Counted from the stretch's first letter, positions 9,265-18,605 are shown. The stretch: 51,276 bases of DNA from Altererythrobacter sp. (GCA_023260985.1 JALRKY010000060.1:1-51276); one strand, 5' to 3'. Numbers and translations: made by a program. Notes: generated by a model from the sequence alone, not told the origin.

Positions 9265-9726
9265 TTAGTCGCTCCACGCGGGATAACCTGACCATGGTTT
9301 TACCTCGCGGATGGAGAAGCTACTTTTCATCGAGGCGACTCCTGGCAGCTTAGCGAGACAATTTCGATGAATGCGATCGAAATGATCAAGGTCGGTTGCC
9401 GCAACGCGGAGCAAATAGTCTGCGTCGCCCGATAGCAGGTGGCAGGACAGAATTTCTTCAAATTGCATCGCGGCGCTTTCGAAGAGATCCATCGCCTCCT
9501 GGCTTTGGTTGCCCAGGCTGATCTCAACAAAAGCTTGAAGCCTTAGCCCTATTGCCCTGGGATCCAACCGGGCAGAGTACCCTGCGATAACACCGCTCGT
9601 CTCAAGCGAGCGCATTCGGCGATGCAAGGATGAATTTGACATCCCAAGGATTTCGGCCAGCTCAGCAATGGAGCGACTGGAATCGACCTGCAATTCGCGC
9701 AAAATTTTCTGATCTTGGGCCTGCAT
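9265..9726 (-). CDS. Lrp/AsnC family transcriptional regulator (AldR-like)
   Basis: 153 residues, the normal length. An N-terminal helix-turn-helix is visible (SIAELAEILGMSNSSLHRRMRSL), followed by the RAM ligand-binding domain with the GDADYLLRVA motif. It is divergent from alanine dehydrogenase, with a 125-base shared promoter region containing inverted repeats. That arrangement is common for AldR-type regulators, which sense alanine or leucine and activate ald. A direct role in ald control is inferred from this position. Confidence 0.92.
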   Translation of the reverse strand: MQAQDQKILRELQVDSSRSIAELAEILGMSNSSLHRRMRSLETSGVIAGYSARLDPRAIGLRLQAFVEISLGNQSQEAMDLFESAAMQFEEILSCHLLSGDADYLLRVAATDLDHFDRIHRNCLAKLPGVASMKSSFSIREVKPWSGYPAWSD

Positions 9727-9728
9727 TA

Positions 9729-9762
9729 AAATCCCGTAATGTGGGTCTAGTCGGGATATTTT
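9729..9762. promoter_or_regulatory. Candidate Lrp operator between the regulator and ald
   Basis: AAATCCCG (9729-9736) is matched by the inverted CGGGATATTTT (9752-9762), centred about two helical turns apart. A second partial copy, ATCCCG...CGGGAGGAT, lies at about 9824-9847 over the ald ribosome-binding site. A TATGAT at 9814-9819 could be the ald -10 element. Spacing and symmetry suit Lrp-type octamer binding, but no site was tested. Confidence 0.45.
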
Positions 9763-9851
9763 ACCGATAAATCAGCAAATGTCGAGATATCAGAGAACAT
9801 TATTCAGAACTTGTATGATAGAAATCCCGCACCTTACTCCGGGAGGATAGA

Positions 9852-10967
9852 ATGCGCGTCGGCTGCCCCAAAGAGATCAAGAATCATGAGTATCGTGTTG
9901 GTCTAACACCCGAGAGCGCACGAGAATTGGCGAACCACGGCCACGAAGTCTTGATCGAGACCGGTGCTGGCATTGGTATCGGTGCTTTCGACAGGAACTA
10001 CGTCGCCGCAGGAGCCAAGATCGTTGACGGGCCTGATCCAATCTTTGATCAGTGTGAAATGGTCGTGAAGGTAAAAGAACCCCAAGCGATCGAGCGCTCT
10101 AAACTGCGCGAAGGGCAGGTGGTGTATACTTATCTCCATCTTGCTCCAGATCCAGAGCAGACAGCCGATCTCGTCAAATCCGGCGTTACCGCAATTGCCT
10201 ACGAAACCGTGACAGGGCCGGGGGGCACGTTGCCTTTGCTTAAGCCCATGAGCCAGGTCGCAGGCCGCATGAGTGTTCAGGCTGGTGCAAGCGCACTCGA
10301 GAAAGCCCATGGCGGCCGCGGCGTTTTGCTGGGCGGTGTTCCGGGAGTATTGCCTGGCAAAGTCACCGTCATTGGAGGCGGCGTAGTGGGCTTCAATGCG
10401 GCGCAGATGGCCGCCGGCCTTGGTGCCGACGTCACAATTTTGGATCGCGATCCCGAAGTGCTTGAACGGGTTGGTGTCCACTTCGAAAGCCGCGCCAAGA
10501 CCCGATTCTCAAATCTGGCAAACCTTCACGAAGCGGTGTGCGAAGCTGACCTCGTCATTGGCGCAGTTCTGATCCCGGGAGCTGCTGCACCAAAACTGGT
10601 TTCACGACGAATGCTCAAAGAGATGCAGGCGGGTGCAGTCCTGGTCGATGTTGCGATCGACCAAGGCGGATGCTTTGAGACCTCGAAGGCAACCACTCAT
10701 GCAGAGCCGACTTATGTTGTCGACGACGTAGTGCACTACTGTGTTGCGAATATGCCGGGTGCAGTTGCGCGGACGAGCACATATGCGCTCAACAATGTCA
10801 CCCTTCCCCATGCACTGCGGATTGCAGACAAGGGCTGGAAGGAAGCTCTGCGTTCTGACCCACACCTTGCTGCGGGCCTAAATGTCCATGGAGGCACTGT
10901 GTGTTACGAAGCCGTCGCGGAAGAGTTGGGCTACCAACATAAGCCGATAAAGGATGTAATTGCATAA
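9852..10967 (+). CDS. ald: Alanine dehydrogenase
   Basis: 371 residues. The N-terminus [20 protein letters not shown] is diagnostic, followed by KVKEPQ (substrate-binding Lys region), YTYLHLAPD (catalytic His), a Rossmann [13 protein letters not shown] and the conserved [19 protein letters not shown] segment (here [10 protein letters not shown]). The enzyme reversibly deaminates L-alanine to pyruvate and ammonia with NAD. A strong GGGAGG sits six bases upstream of the ATG. In this region it would return pyruvate consumed by a pyruvate-dependent aminotransferase and release the amino nitrogen as ammonium. It is probably controlled by the divergent Lrp-family gene. Confidence 0.97.
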   Translation: MRVGCPKEIKNHEYRVGLTPESARELANHGHEVLIETGAGIGIGAFDRNYVAAGAKIVDGPDPIFDQCEMVVKVKEPQAIERSKLREGQVVYTYLHLAPDPEQTADLVKSGVTAIAYETVTGPGGTLPLLKPMSQVAGRMSVQAGASALEKAHGGRGVLLGGVPGVLPGKVTVIGGGVVGFNAAQMAAGLGADVTILDRDPEVLERVGVHFESRAKTRFSNLANLHEAVCEADLVIGAVLIPGAAAPKLVSRRMLKEMQAGAVLVDVAIDQGGCFETSKATTHAEPTYVVDDVVHYCVANMPGAVARTSTYALNNVTLPHALRIADKGWKEALRSDPHLAAGLNVHGGTVCYEAVAEELGYQHKPIKDVIA

Positions 10968-11127
10968 ATTGAGGGCGGACAGCAGTGTGCAATGCGTCGA
11001 TCTTCAACTTCACTAACATCCCATCATCGTCCTGGATGACCGAAACTGGGTCGTTAGCAGAACGTCCGCTTTCTGATCTCATTTGTTAGAACCAGACGGA
11101 CCGAAAACGGCCCAAAATTTGACATGG

Positions 11128-11161
11128 AAAAGGCGGCCCGTCCCGATTGGGACGGACCGCC
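11128..11161 (-). terminator. Rho-independent terminator of the ParB/helicase/primase operon
   Basis: A 13-base stem (GGCGGCCCGTCCC at 11132-11144 against GGGACGGACCGCC at 11149-11161, one mismatched pair) with a GATT loop. On the minus strand it is followed by TTTTCC, as expected for an intrinsic terminator just beyond the ParB stop at 11192. The 160 bases between ald and this hairpin hold no recognisable gene. Confidence 0.8.
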
Positions 11162-11191
11162 CGCCGAGTGACCTGGACCTGTCAGGAGGGG

Positions 11192-13165
11192 TCAGGCAGC
11201 CTGCTCGGCAATTTCGTCAGTTGCTTCCACGTTGGCCGCCTCGTCGCCTCCGTGGTCCGCCAGTTCGGCTTCTTCAGAACCGGCGAAACGCATTATAGGT
11301 GGAACCCAGGCCTGCGCCCGTTCCTTGACCTCGGGCTCGCCAATGAAGTTGCCGGAGAAGATGCGCTCGGCAGCGCTCGCCAGTTCGGCCTTCTTCGATG
11401 CGGCATAGCGACTGACGAGTTCGGGACCGCCGGCGCCATCGAGCGCTTCGAGCGTGCGAGCCTTGGCCACGCGGTCGAAGTAGTTGGCCGCCGTGGGACG
11501 CCACCAATGCGCGGTCTCGATTTCAAGTAACGAGCCAAGCGCCTCGTGCAGCGGCACCGAACGTTCGCCTTCGCACGCAAGGCTTGCAACTAGAGTGCGC
11601 GAGACGACATGGCCGAGCCAGGCCGAACGCGCCTCATCGGAAAGCGCCCGGAACCTCGCAAACCGCTTCACGTCGCATTCACCAGCACGCCAGCTTTCAT
11701 CGAGCGACCCGGCAAACTCGGCCAGGGCAGCGCTCGCCGGCGCATCCTTGGCCTCAAACCCGGTGACCGGGCCGGAAGCGACAGAGCCGACCAGCGTCGA
11801 CGCTTTCTTGGCGCGCCAGTCATGTCCATCGACATCGGCAAGCGTGAAGACCATGAAGTCGAGCGCCAGTGCCGGATCGTTGGCGAGATGGATCGCAAGG
11901 ATGTCGCGGCGCTGCATGGCCAGTTCGTCGAGCAGGCGCTGGGACAGCGAGCTGCCCTTGGGCTTCGCCGCACCGCTCTCTTCAATGGCCTCGATCACGC
12001 CTTCGTCAGCGATGACTTCGGTCTCGGTGTAGAACTGCGGGACCAAGGTCGGCTCGCCATTGCGCGAGAGGACTAGGAAGGCACCAGCCTCGGATTTCAG
12101 TTCGTCAGCGAGGACCGGCGGCCGGTCATTGAGCGCGCGCATGGCGCGGTCGATGACGACGAGTTCCTGTTCGGCCTTGGCGACCTCGTCCTCGTCGCTG
12201 TCTTCGTCTTCGAGCACGGCGGCGACGCGGTCGTAGTCGGCCTCGAGCTCACCGAGCTCCTGCGCTTCCTGCTCGGTCATTGGCGCAGGCTCGCAGGGCA
12301 AGCGACCGAGACCTTCAACAAGGTCGTGGCTGACGTAGTTGCCAAGCGTCGGCCGCACCCAGGCAAGGCCAAATTCGAGCGCGGTCTTTTCTGCGGCTTC
12401 GTCCATGGCCTTGTGCGCGAGGTCTTCGAGCAGCGCGACATCGATCCAGCTCTCGCTGGCGTCATCGTCGAACAGTTCGCGCTCAATCCGGCCGCCTGCG
12501 GCGAGATAGGCATCGCGTCCGACAAGCACGGCCCGCGGATCGGAACCACGCACCGTGGCATCAAGCACCATGCGGCGGATCGCGTCAGGCGTGATCTGGT
12601 ACCAGGCATCCTGCAGCTCGGCATAGACATGCGCCTGGCGCTCGACGTCGGAGATCGCGCCGTAGGCCTTGGCCATGTCGAGCGTGATCGTGCCTTCGGC
12701 GAGCGCTTCGAAGACGCAGGGTGCCAGACTTGCCAAACGCAGGCGCCCTTCGACGAACCGGACGGTGAGGCCGAAGCGTCGCGCTACGTCTTCCGTCGTA
12801 GCTCCTGCTTCGATGATGGAGGTGAAGGCCTGCGCCTCGTCGGCCGGGTTCATCGCGAGTCGCTGGAAGTTCTCGGCGAGGCTGGCTTCGCGCACTTCGC
12901 TTTCCTCGCCTTCGATCACGAGGCAGGTGACTTCGTGCGTGTCAGGCAAGGTGCCCTCTTCGGCCAGCGCCTGCAGTGCGGCGAGACGGCGACCGCCGGC
13001 CTCGACTTCGAATTTGCCGCGCTTTCCTTTGCGCACGACGAGGTTCTGCAGCAGGCCGCGCGCAGCAATGTCTGCCCGCAGCTGGAGGTCGGCCAGCACG
13101 TCGCTCGACTTGCGAACGTTGCGCGGGCTCGGGACGAGCTTCTTCAAGGGAATCGAATGGATCAT
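11192..13165 (-). CDS. ParB/RepB/Spo0J-family protein (mobile-element type)
   Basis: 657 residues starting at ATG 13163-13165, which has AGGAG seven bases upstream; a longer frame to 13243 lacks support. The N-terminal ParB domain is clear: IHSIPLKKLVPSPRNVRK, then GLLQNLVVRKG, AGGRRLAALQAL (the GERR-like box), SLAENFQRLAMNPADE and a helix-turn-helix around TTEDVARRFGLTVRFVEGRL. The remaining ~450 residues are acidic, with an EDEDSDEDEV stretch. Such long ParB-like proteins are typical of plasmids and integrative elements rather than chromosomal parS partners, and no ParA partner is present. It lies downstream of the methylase-helicase gene in the same direction, 104 bases away, and probably shares its transcript. 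Confidence 0.9.
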   Translation of the reverse strand: MIHSIPLKKLVPSPRNVRKSSDVLADLQLRADIAARGLLQNLVVRKGKRGKFEVEAGGRRLAALQALAEEGTLPDTHEVTCLVIEGEESEVREASLAENFQRLAMNPADEAQAFTSIIEAGATTEDVARRFGLTVRFVEGRLRLASLAPCVFEALAEGTITLDMAKAYGAISDVERQAHVYAELQDAWYQITPDAIRRMVLDATVRGSDPRAVLVGRDAYLAAGGRIERELFDDDASESWIDVALLEDLAHKAMDEAAEKTALEFGLAWVRPTLGNYVSHDLVEGLGRLPCEPAPMTEQEAQELGELEADYDRVAAVLEDEDSDEDEVAKAEQELVVIDRAMRALNDRPPVLADELKSEAGAFLVLSRNGEPTLVPQFYTETEVIADEGVIEAIEESGAAKPKGSSLSQRLLDELAMQRRDILAIHLANDPALALDFMVFTLADVDGHDWRAKKASTLVGSVASGPVTGFEAKDAPASAALAEFAGSLDESWRAGECDVKRFARFRALSDEARSAWLGHVVSRTLVASLACEGERSVPLHEALGSLLEIETAHWWRPTAANYFDRVAKARTLEALDGAGGPELVSRYAASKKAELASAAERIFSGNFIGEPEVKERAQAWVPPIMRFAGSEEAELADHGGDEAANVEATDEIAEQAA

Positions 13166-13269
13166 GGGTGTTCTCCTGATGGAATGAAGGCGCAGGTGAG
13201 GATCACGAGGCCCACAAGCCCAAAGGGCTCCCTCCACTCTCATTCTGAGATTGGGGTCTGCCCTAAGGA

Positions 13270-16200
13270 TCAGGCGGCAAGCGCGGGGAGGACCGACGAG
13301 GCTCTCGACACCGGGACGAACAGCCGCGTGCGGTAGCGGATGATCTCGGTGAAGCAGCCCTTGTTCTTGTACCAGTCGAGCCGATCGGGGGAGAAGCCGA
13401 TCAGTTCAAGGCGCTGTTCGCCGCCGACCAGCGAGCGTTTCACGGTGAGTGGATCATGGCTAGCAAGGCCCAGCGGTTTGCCGCTGGCAATCACAAGCGC
13501 GCCGATCTGTTCTGCCGATGGTCCGGTAACCCCGGATAGACCAAAGGTATCGGCGATCGCAGCGAGATCGATATCGAGCACTTCGCGACCGATGATCGAC
13601 TGACCATCTTCGGCAACGAGCCGGGTGACCCGAACATGATCGCCTGGGAGGCGCTTCCAGACCGGAAGCAGAAGTCCGGTAGCGAAATGGACTCGCTCAG
13701 TGACCGGTGATTTGGCCGCCTCTTCTTCCTCGGCCCGCCAGGCGCTGGTGAACGCAGAGACGCCAATTTCCTCCCAGTGGCTCTCAGCGAGTGCCTCAAG
13801 GGTCCAGTTCGCGGACTTGAGCGGGCGCAGCAGGCGCCTGCGTTCAATCACGGCCCCGTCGTCGGCGATGAGGCGACGGGCTGGAACCGACAGCGCGACC
13901 TTGCCTGACCGCATATTGCGCATCGGGATCGCGTGCCGGCTGCCGATCTCGTGCATCCGCACCAGGCGCTGCAATTGCAGAGGCCGAAGGTGCCTCGTCA
14001 CTTCGAGCGAGACGAGGCGGGTCTCGGCTCGGGTCACGGGATCGGTGCGCAGGAGTTCATCTGCCAGGACCGTAAAATGATCGACCCTCACGGTTTCCAG
14101 TCCCTGGTCGAGCGTTCCGGCCTCGCGCGCAGCTTCGATCCGCGCTTCGACAAGTCCGAGATACTCCTCGAAGATCGCGTTCTGGAGCGCGATCGGCAGC
14201 GCAAGAATGCGGTTGAGCCAGCGTTGGATCGTGGGGAGATTGTCGGTCAGTCCACCATCTGGACTTTCGAGCCGGAGGCCCGTTCGCTCGACGAAGTTGC
14301 CGAATGTGGTGGCTTCGAGCCTGCCGTCATAAAGCAGCTGGAACCATCGGGTGAGCGCGTCGCGCGCATAGTCGCTTTCGAGATTGTCTGCCGGGTCGAA
14401 CAGGTTTTGTCCGCCGGTCTGGCGCTGGCCGCGCGTCAGCGCGCCTAATGCGTCGAGCCTTCGCGCAATGGTCGATATGAACCGGCGCTCGCCCTTCACG
14501 TCGGTGGTTACCGGCCGGAACAGCGGAGCCGAGGCCTGGTTGGTGCGGTTGGTACGACCGAGACCCTGGATAGCGTTGTCGGCGCGCCAGCCCGGCTCGA
14601 GCAGGAAATGGACCCGGCGTTGCTGGTTCCGGCAGCCGAGGTCGGCATGGTAGGAACGCCCCGTACCGCCCGCATCCGAGAAGACCAGGATGCGCTTGGT
14701 CCCTTCCATGAAGCTTTGGGCTTCGGCGACATTGGCGCTGGGGCTACGCCGTTCGAGGCGCTGCTCACCATCGCGGCCCAGGACAAGCCTGCGGGTCCGG
14801 CCCGTGACTTCGGCCACGGCGTCGGTTCCGAAATGTTCGATAATCGCATCGAGCGCAGTGGCGATGGGCGGCAGTGCGCAAAGCTGTTCGATCAGCGCAT
14901 CGCGCGCAGCAATTGCGCGCGGGCAGAAAACGGGATTGCCCTCTCCGTCGCTCATCGCCTCGGAGCGAAGATTGCCGTCCTCGTCGGCGAAGACCTCCAT
15001 CAATCGTATCGGGAAGCTCTTCGTAAGGTAGTCGATGACGTATTCACGCGGGGACAGATCGATATCGAGAGCTTCGCGTTCTTCCACGGTAAGGTCGGCA
15101 AGGCGCCGGTCGAGCATGGCCTCGGCGGTCGAGACCAGCTGCACGACAACCGAATGCTCTTCGCCAAGCGCTACTTCCATCGCGGGGATCAGGCTCGGCA
15201 ATTTCATCGAAAGCAGGAGCTGGGCAAAGAAGCGCTGCTTGGTGCCTTCAAAGATCGATAGCGCCGCAGTCTTGGCATTGCGGTTGAGCGTGTCGCCGCT
15301 GTCCTCGTCGACCACGCGGGTTGCTTCGAGCGCCGCTTCGAGGTTGCGGTGGATGATCGCCCAGGCATCAGCATAGGCATCGTAGATCCGTACCTGTGCT
15401 TCGGTCAGGCTATGTTCGAGGATGTCGTACTCGACCCCGGCGAAGGACAGCGCACGGGCAAGATAGAGGCCCTGGGCCTTGAGATCACGGGCGACGAGCT
15501 CCATCGCCGCGACGCCGCCAGCGCGGATCTCGGTCATGAATGCCTCGTGGGTCGGAAAAGCGGTCTCGGGTCCCCAAAGGCCGAGGCGGGAAGTGTAACC
15601 GAGGTTGGCAATATCCGAAGCGCCAGTGGCAGAAGCATAGAGCACGCGGGCGCGCGGGAGATGGTTCTGCAGCCTGAGGCCCGCCATCCCTTGTTCGGAG
15701 CCCTTGGCCTTGCCGCGGATTGAAGATCCCCCGAGCGCATTAGCCATCGCATGGGCTTCGTCGAAAGCGATCACGCCGTCGAAATCCTCGCCTGCCCAGG
15801 CAAGGATCTGGTCGAGCCGCGTATCCTCGGCGCGGCCCGAGCGCAGCGTCGGATAGGTGACGAAGAGAATGCCTTCGGACATCGTTACGGGCTGGCCGAG
15901 TTTCCAGCGCGAGAGCGGCTGGAGATCGAGCGGCAGCCCGCCCAGCGCTTCCCAGTCGCGGCGTGCATCTTCAAGGAGCGCCTCGTTCTTGGTGATCCAG
16001 ACATGTCGGCGCTCGCCTGCGAGCCAGCGATCCATGATGACCGCGGCGATCTGCCGTCCCTTGCCCGCTCCGGTCCCGTCGCCAAGGAAGAAGCCTTGGC
16101 GGTATTCGTGACCATCTTCGGATAGTTCCAGCGCGGTGCCTTCCTGACTGACTTTGAACTGGTCCGGCAGGTTGCGCGCGAATGCCTGCGCAGCGTAGAC

Positions 16201-17517
16201 CAGTGTCTCGCACTGCGCTTCGGACAGAAGGCCGTCGGCCTGCCAACCTGCGGGAAGGCGCGGGCTAACGTCCGGCTGAGGCGCCGCGACCGAACCCATG
16301 GCGACCGATTCCACGAGCGGGGTGGGATGAACCGGCGCGCCTTCGAAAGCGATGCGGCTTGGCCGGTAAGGTAGGTAGATGCCTTTCTGTTCGGGCACAG
16401 GCGCGGAGTCGGCCAATACCGAATAGGCAAGCGTGGTCGCTTTTGCTGTGGCTGCTGGTCTCGCTGCGAAAGGCGCCACCGGCCGGATCGGCGTGCGTTG
16501 GGTCGAAGTCTTGCCAAGGAGGCGCACTGGCTTGCCGACTGGCAGGTGATGGAGGCTGGCGGGTATCTTCGCCCTTGGCGGAAGCTCGGAGACAAGCTCG
16601 TGGAGCGCGATCAGGTCGCAGGTATCTCCGGTGATCGCGGGCGAGGACGCAGTCTGCACCTTGTCGATCACGACCAGGCGAACGGCGATACCCGTCCCGG
16701 TGCGGCGAAACATCTGCTGCAGGCGAACATCGAGGAGCAGCGATGCTTCGTCCTGTTCCTTGGCGAAGGCGGAGGCGTCGAAGCCTTCAGGCATAATGGC
16801 GACGATCCTCGCCCGATTAGCAGCGGCCCGGATTGCACCGCGTAGGTGACGCATAGCGGTCTTACCGTCCTTGCCGCGTTCCAGGCTGTGAGCGAACGGC
16901 GGGTTCATCAGCACGGCAGACGGAACAGGGCCGCGAAGCAAGTCGGCGATCAGTTCCCCGTCATGCGCAGTGATGGTGGCCGTGGGGAAGACGTGGGCCA
17001 GACCGTCTCGTCTTGCCGGATCGATCTCGTTGAGGAGCAGCGAAGCGTTCTGGAGGCACCCCCCGAGAGCAAGGGCACCATTGCCTGCGGACGGTTCGAG
17101 CAGCGTGTCTTGCGCGCAGACAGCTGCGGCCTTCGCCATCAGCCAGGCCAGCATTGGCGGGGTCGAGAACTGCTGGAGCTCGACCTGTGCTTCGCTGCGA
17201 ACGTGCCGCGGCGGCAAGGCTGCTTCGAGCCAGTCGAACCGCGCTTCGGCTTCGTGTACATTCGTCGCCAGATCGATCCGTGAGGACTCTCGAAGCCAGA
17301 GTAGTGCGCCGATCTCGACCGCGCTGTTGTAGTCGTCGATCGTCCAGGCACCTCCCCAATCCAGAACACCGGTCTCTTCGGCGAACAGCCCGGAAATGTC
17401 GGTACGGGTAAGATGACGTCCCGAAGCAAGAAGCGCGGCAACTCGGGTGCCAATGGCATAGGCCAAGGGCTTGGACGGCAACTGCTCGCCGGCGGGAAAC
17501 AGGTCTGATTGAAACAT
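13270..17517 (-). CDS. Methyltransferase-strawberry notch-like helicase fusion (DarB-like)
   Basis: 1,415 residues from ATG 17515-17517, with AGGAGGA nine bases upstream. The N-terminal part is an N6-adenine methyltransferase-like domain: QQFSTPP at 115-121, SAM-binding EPSAGNGA at 141-148 and catalytic-type NPPF at 205-208. A Pro/Ala-rich linker (about 340-420) leads to a superfamily 2 helicase core with Walker A GDGTGAGKG at 479-487, DEAH at 586-589, SAT at 629-631 and QGLGRTNR at 984-991, matching the strawberry notch (Sno) family. The C-terminal ~400 residues form the Sno C-terminal region. The same methylase-plus-helicase arrangement occurs in phage P1 DarB, which protects incoming DNA from type I restriction. 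An anti-restriction or DNA-processing role is inferred. Confidence 0.9.
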   Translation of the reverse strand: MFQSDLFPAGEQLPSKPLAYAIGTRVAALLASGRHLTRTDISGLFAEETGVLDWGGAWTIDDYNSAVEIGALLWLRESSRIDLATNVHEAEARFDWLEAALPPRHVRSEAQVELQQFSTPPMLAWLMAKAAAVCAQDTLLEPSAGNGALALGGCLQNASLLLNEIDPARRDGLAHVFPTATITAHDGELIADLLRGPVPSAVLMNPPFAHSLERGKDGKTAMRHLRGAIRAAANRARIVAIMPEGFDASAFAKEQDEASLLLDVRLQQMFRRTGTGIAVRLVVIDKVQTASSPAITGDTCDLIALHELVSELPPRAKIPASLHHLPVGKPVRLLGKTSTQRTPIRPVAPFAARPAATAKATTLAYSVLADSAPVPEQKGIYLPYRPSRIAFEGAPVHPTPLVESVAMGSVAAPQPDVSPRLPAGWQADGLLSEAQCETLVYAAQAFARNLPDQFKVSQEGTALELSEDGHEYRQGFFLGDGTGAGKGRQIAAVIMDRWLAGERRHVWITKNEALLEDARRDWEALGGLPLDLQPLSRWKLGQPVTMSEGILFVTYPTLRSGRAEDTRLDQILAWAGEDFDGVIAFDEAHAMANALGGSSIRGKAKGSEQGMAGLRLQNHLPRARVLYASATGASDIANLGYTSRLGLWGPETAFPTHEAFMTEIRAGGVAAMELVARDLKAQGLYLARALSFAGVEYDILEHSLTEAQVRIYDAYADAWAIIHRNLEAALEATRVVDEDSGDTLNRNAKTAALSIFEGTKQRFFAQLLLSMKLPSLIPAMEVALGEEHSVVVQLVSTAEAMLDRRLADLTVEEREALDIDLSPREYVIDYLTKSFPIRLMEVFADEDGNLRSEAMSDGEGNPVFCPRAIAARDALIEQLCALPPIATALDAIIEHFGTDAVAEVTGRTRRLVLGRDGEQRLERRSPSANVAEAQSFMEGTKRILVFSDAGGTGRSYHADLGCRNQQRRVHFLLEPGWRADNAIQGLGRTNRTNQASAPLFRPVTTDVKGERRFISTIARRLDALGALTRGQRQTGGQNLFDPADNLESDYARDALTRWFQLLYDGRLEATTFGNFVERTGLRLESPDGGLTDNLPTIQRWLNRILALPIALQNAIFEEYLGLVEARIEAAREAGTLDQGLETVRVDHFTVLADELLRTDPVTRAETRLVSLEVTRHLRPLQLQRLVRMHEIGSRHAIPMRNMRSGKVALSVPARRLIADDGAVIERRRLLRPLKSANWTLEALAESHWEEIGVSAFTSAWRAEEEEAAKSPVTERVHFATGLLLPVWKRLPGDHVRVTRLVAEDGQSIIGREVLDIDLAAIADTFGLSGVTGPSAEQIGALVIASGKPLGLASHDPLTVKRSLVGGEQRLELIGFSPDRLDWYKNKGCFTEIIRYRTRLFVPVSRASSVLPALAA

Positions 17518-17592
17518 GGCAATTCGTCCTCCTAATGAAGGCATCGGGGCACGCCCTCTGCCGGATCAGGAATTCGAGAAGCCCTCTCTCCT

Positions 17593-18501
17593 CTACGGCG
17601 CCGCCTTGCGGCTCAGCCATGCTGTCAGTTCATCGTTCCAGTCGGTGTCGCGTGAGGATGGTTTGCGAACGTGGATCGTCCGTTCATCGCAGGCATAGGC
17701 GGACAGGCCACGCGAGGCAGCCAGCTCGCCGCCAGCATCGTGATCGACGAAGAGATGAAGCTCGGTCACGCTTTCGGGCACACTAACGAGGCCGAAACGC
17801 TCATTCCCCAGGGTCGCCCAGACGGGAATGCCGGTGAGAGCATAAGCCGACATCGCGCTCTCGATTCCCTCAGCAAGGCCGAGCTTGCCAGAGGCCGGAG
17901 CGAAGAGGCGGACAGCAGATTCACCGAGCGCGCCAAGCGCGCGTTTCGGCTTGTCGAAAGCGGCCTTGGTATTGCCCGAAAGGAACGTGCGATGGACGGC
18001 GACCGGCCCCTCGTCGAGGCTGACTGCCGCGATCAGGGCGGGCAAAAAGCGGGTCCGTCCTTTTGGACCAAGCGGCGTTCGTGGATGGAAGCGGAGCGCT
18101 GGAGATGCGGCGAGGATGCCGCGGCTCTCAAGATATTCCTTTGCCGGACTGGCACGCAGTGGCTGTGCATCGCGCCAGATCCTCAGCGCTGCCGCCGAGG
18201 GTTTGCGGGTGCTGGTCGGTTCGGGGCCGTTGGTGGTCGCAGAAGCTGAAAAAAGCGCCGGTGCCTCGAATCCTTCACGCGCCAATGCAGACAACACGCT
18301 CTGCTGATCGCATCCCGCAAAGCAATGGAAGAGGATGGCCTGTCGGCCGAGCGACACACCGAGTGACGGCGTGCGATCATCATGCGCAGGGCAGCAGGCC
18401 ATGCCCTTGGTGCCGGACCACTTGCCGCCCCGGCTTTCGCAGATCTTGCGGGCGGTGTCCTCAAGCGAGGTACGTGACAGGGTTGAATTCGAAACGGGCA
18501 T
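17593..18501 (-). CDS. Zinc-ribbon/Toprim primase-like protein
   Basis: 302 residues. A primase-type zinc ribbon comes first (CPAHDDRTPSL at 37-47, then FHCFAGC with Cys60 and Cys64), as in phage and plasmid primases. A DUF-type middle segment is followed by the Toprim domain with GLAEGIESAMSAY (catalytic Glu) and LHLFVDHDAGG (DxD metal ligands). It probably makes primers during replication of the mobile element. ATG 18499-18501 has GGAG five bases upstream. It is the first gene of the leftward group and lies 75 bases before the helicase start, with the LexA box upstream of it. Confidence 0.92.
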   Translation of the reverse strand: MPVSNSTLSRTSLEDTARKICESRGGKWSGTKGMACCPAHDDRTPSLGVSLGRQAILFHCFAGCDQQSVLSALAREGFEAPALFSASATTNGPEPTSTRKPSAAALRIWRDAQPLRASPAKEYLESRGILAASPALRFHPRTPLGPKGRTRFLPALIAAVSLDEGPVAVHRTFLSGNTKAAFDKPKRALGALGESAVRLFAPASGKLGLAEGIESAMSAYALTGIPVWATLGNERFGLVSVPESVTELHLFVDHDAGGELAASRGLSAYACDERTIHVRKPSSRDTDWNDELTAWLSRKAAP

Positions 18502-18590
18502 ACCGGCTCCATCGCCTCACAATTGCCCCTCCAACCGACCCTCTCTCCTCTCGGATAAGCACGCAAAAAAGCGTTTTCCTACACCTATTT

Positions 18591-18605
18591 GTTCTATTTA
18601 TGTTC
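18591..18605. promoter_or_regulatory. LexA (SOS) box, alphaproteobacterial type GTTC-N7-GTTC
   Basis: GTTC at 18591-18594 and GTTC at 18602-18605 are separated by exactly seven bases (TATTTAT), an exact match to the direct-repeat LexA site of alphaproteobacteria. It lies in the 138-base divergent region between the Toprim primase and the lytic transglycosylase, 34 bases before the transglycosylase start, so it could repress either or both. This would tie element activity to DNA damage. Confidence 0.65.

Noticed and set aside
9795-9810. GAAC...GAAC pair resembling a LexA box upstream of ald
   Set aside because: The spacer is eight bases, not seven, and ald has no reason to be an SOS gene.
10968-11127. 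Possible gene or left attachment site between ald and the ParB terminator
   Set aside because: No coding frame with family resemblance and no copy of the tRNA-Met 3' end was seen.
11484-17283. Several plus-strand frames of 110-340 codons
   Set aside because: They mirror the ParB-like and methylase-helicase genes; none has a family motif or a convincing ribosome-binding site.
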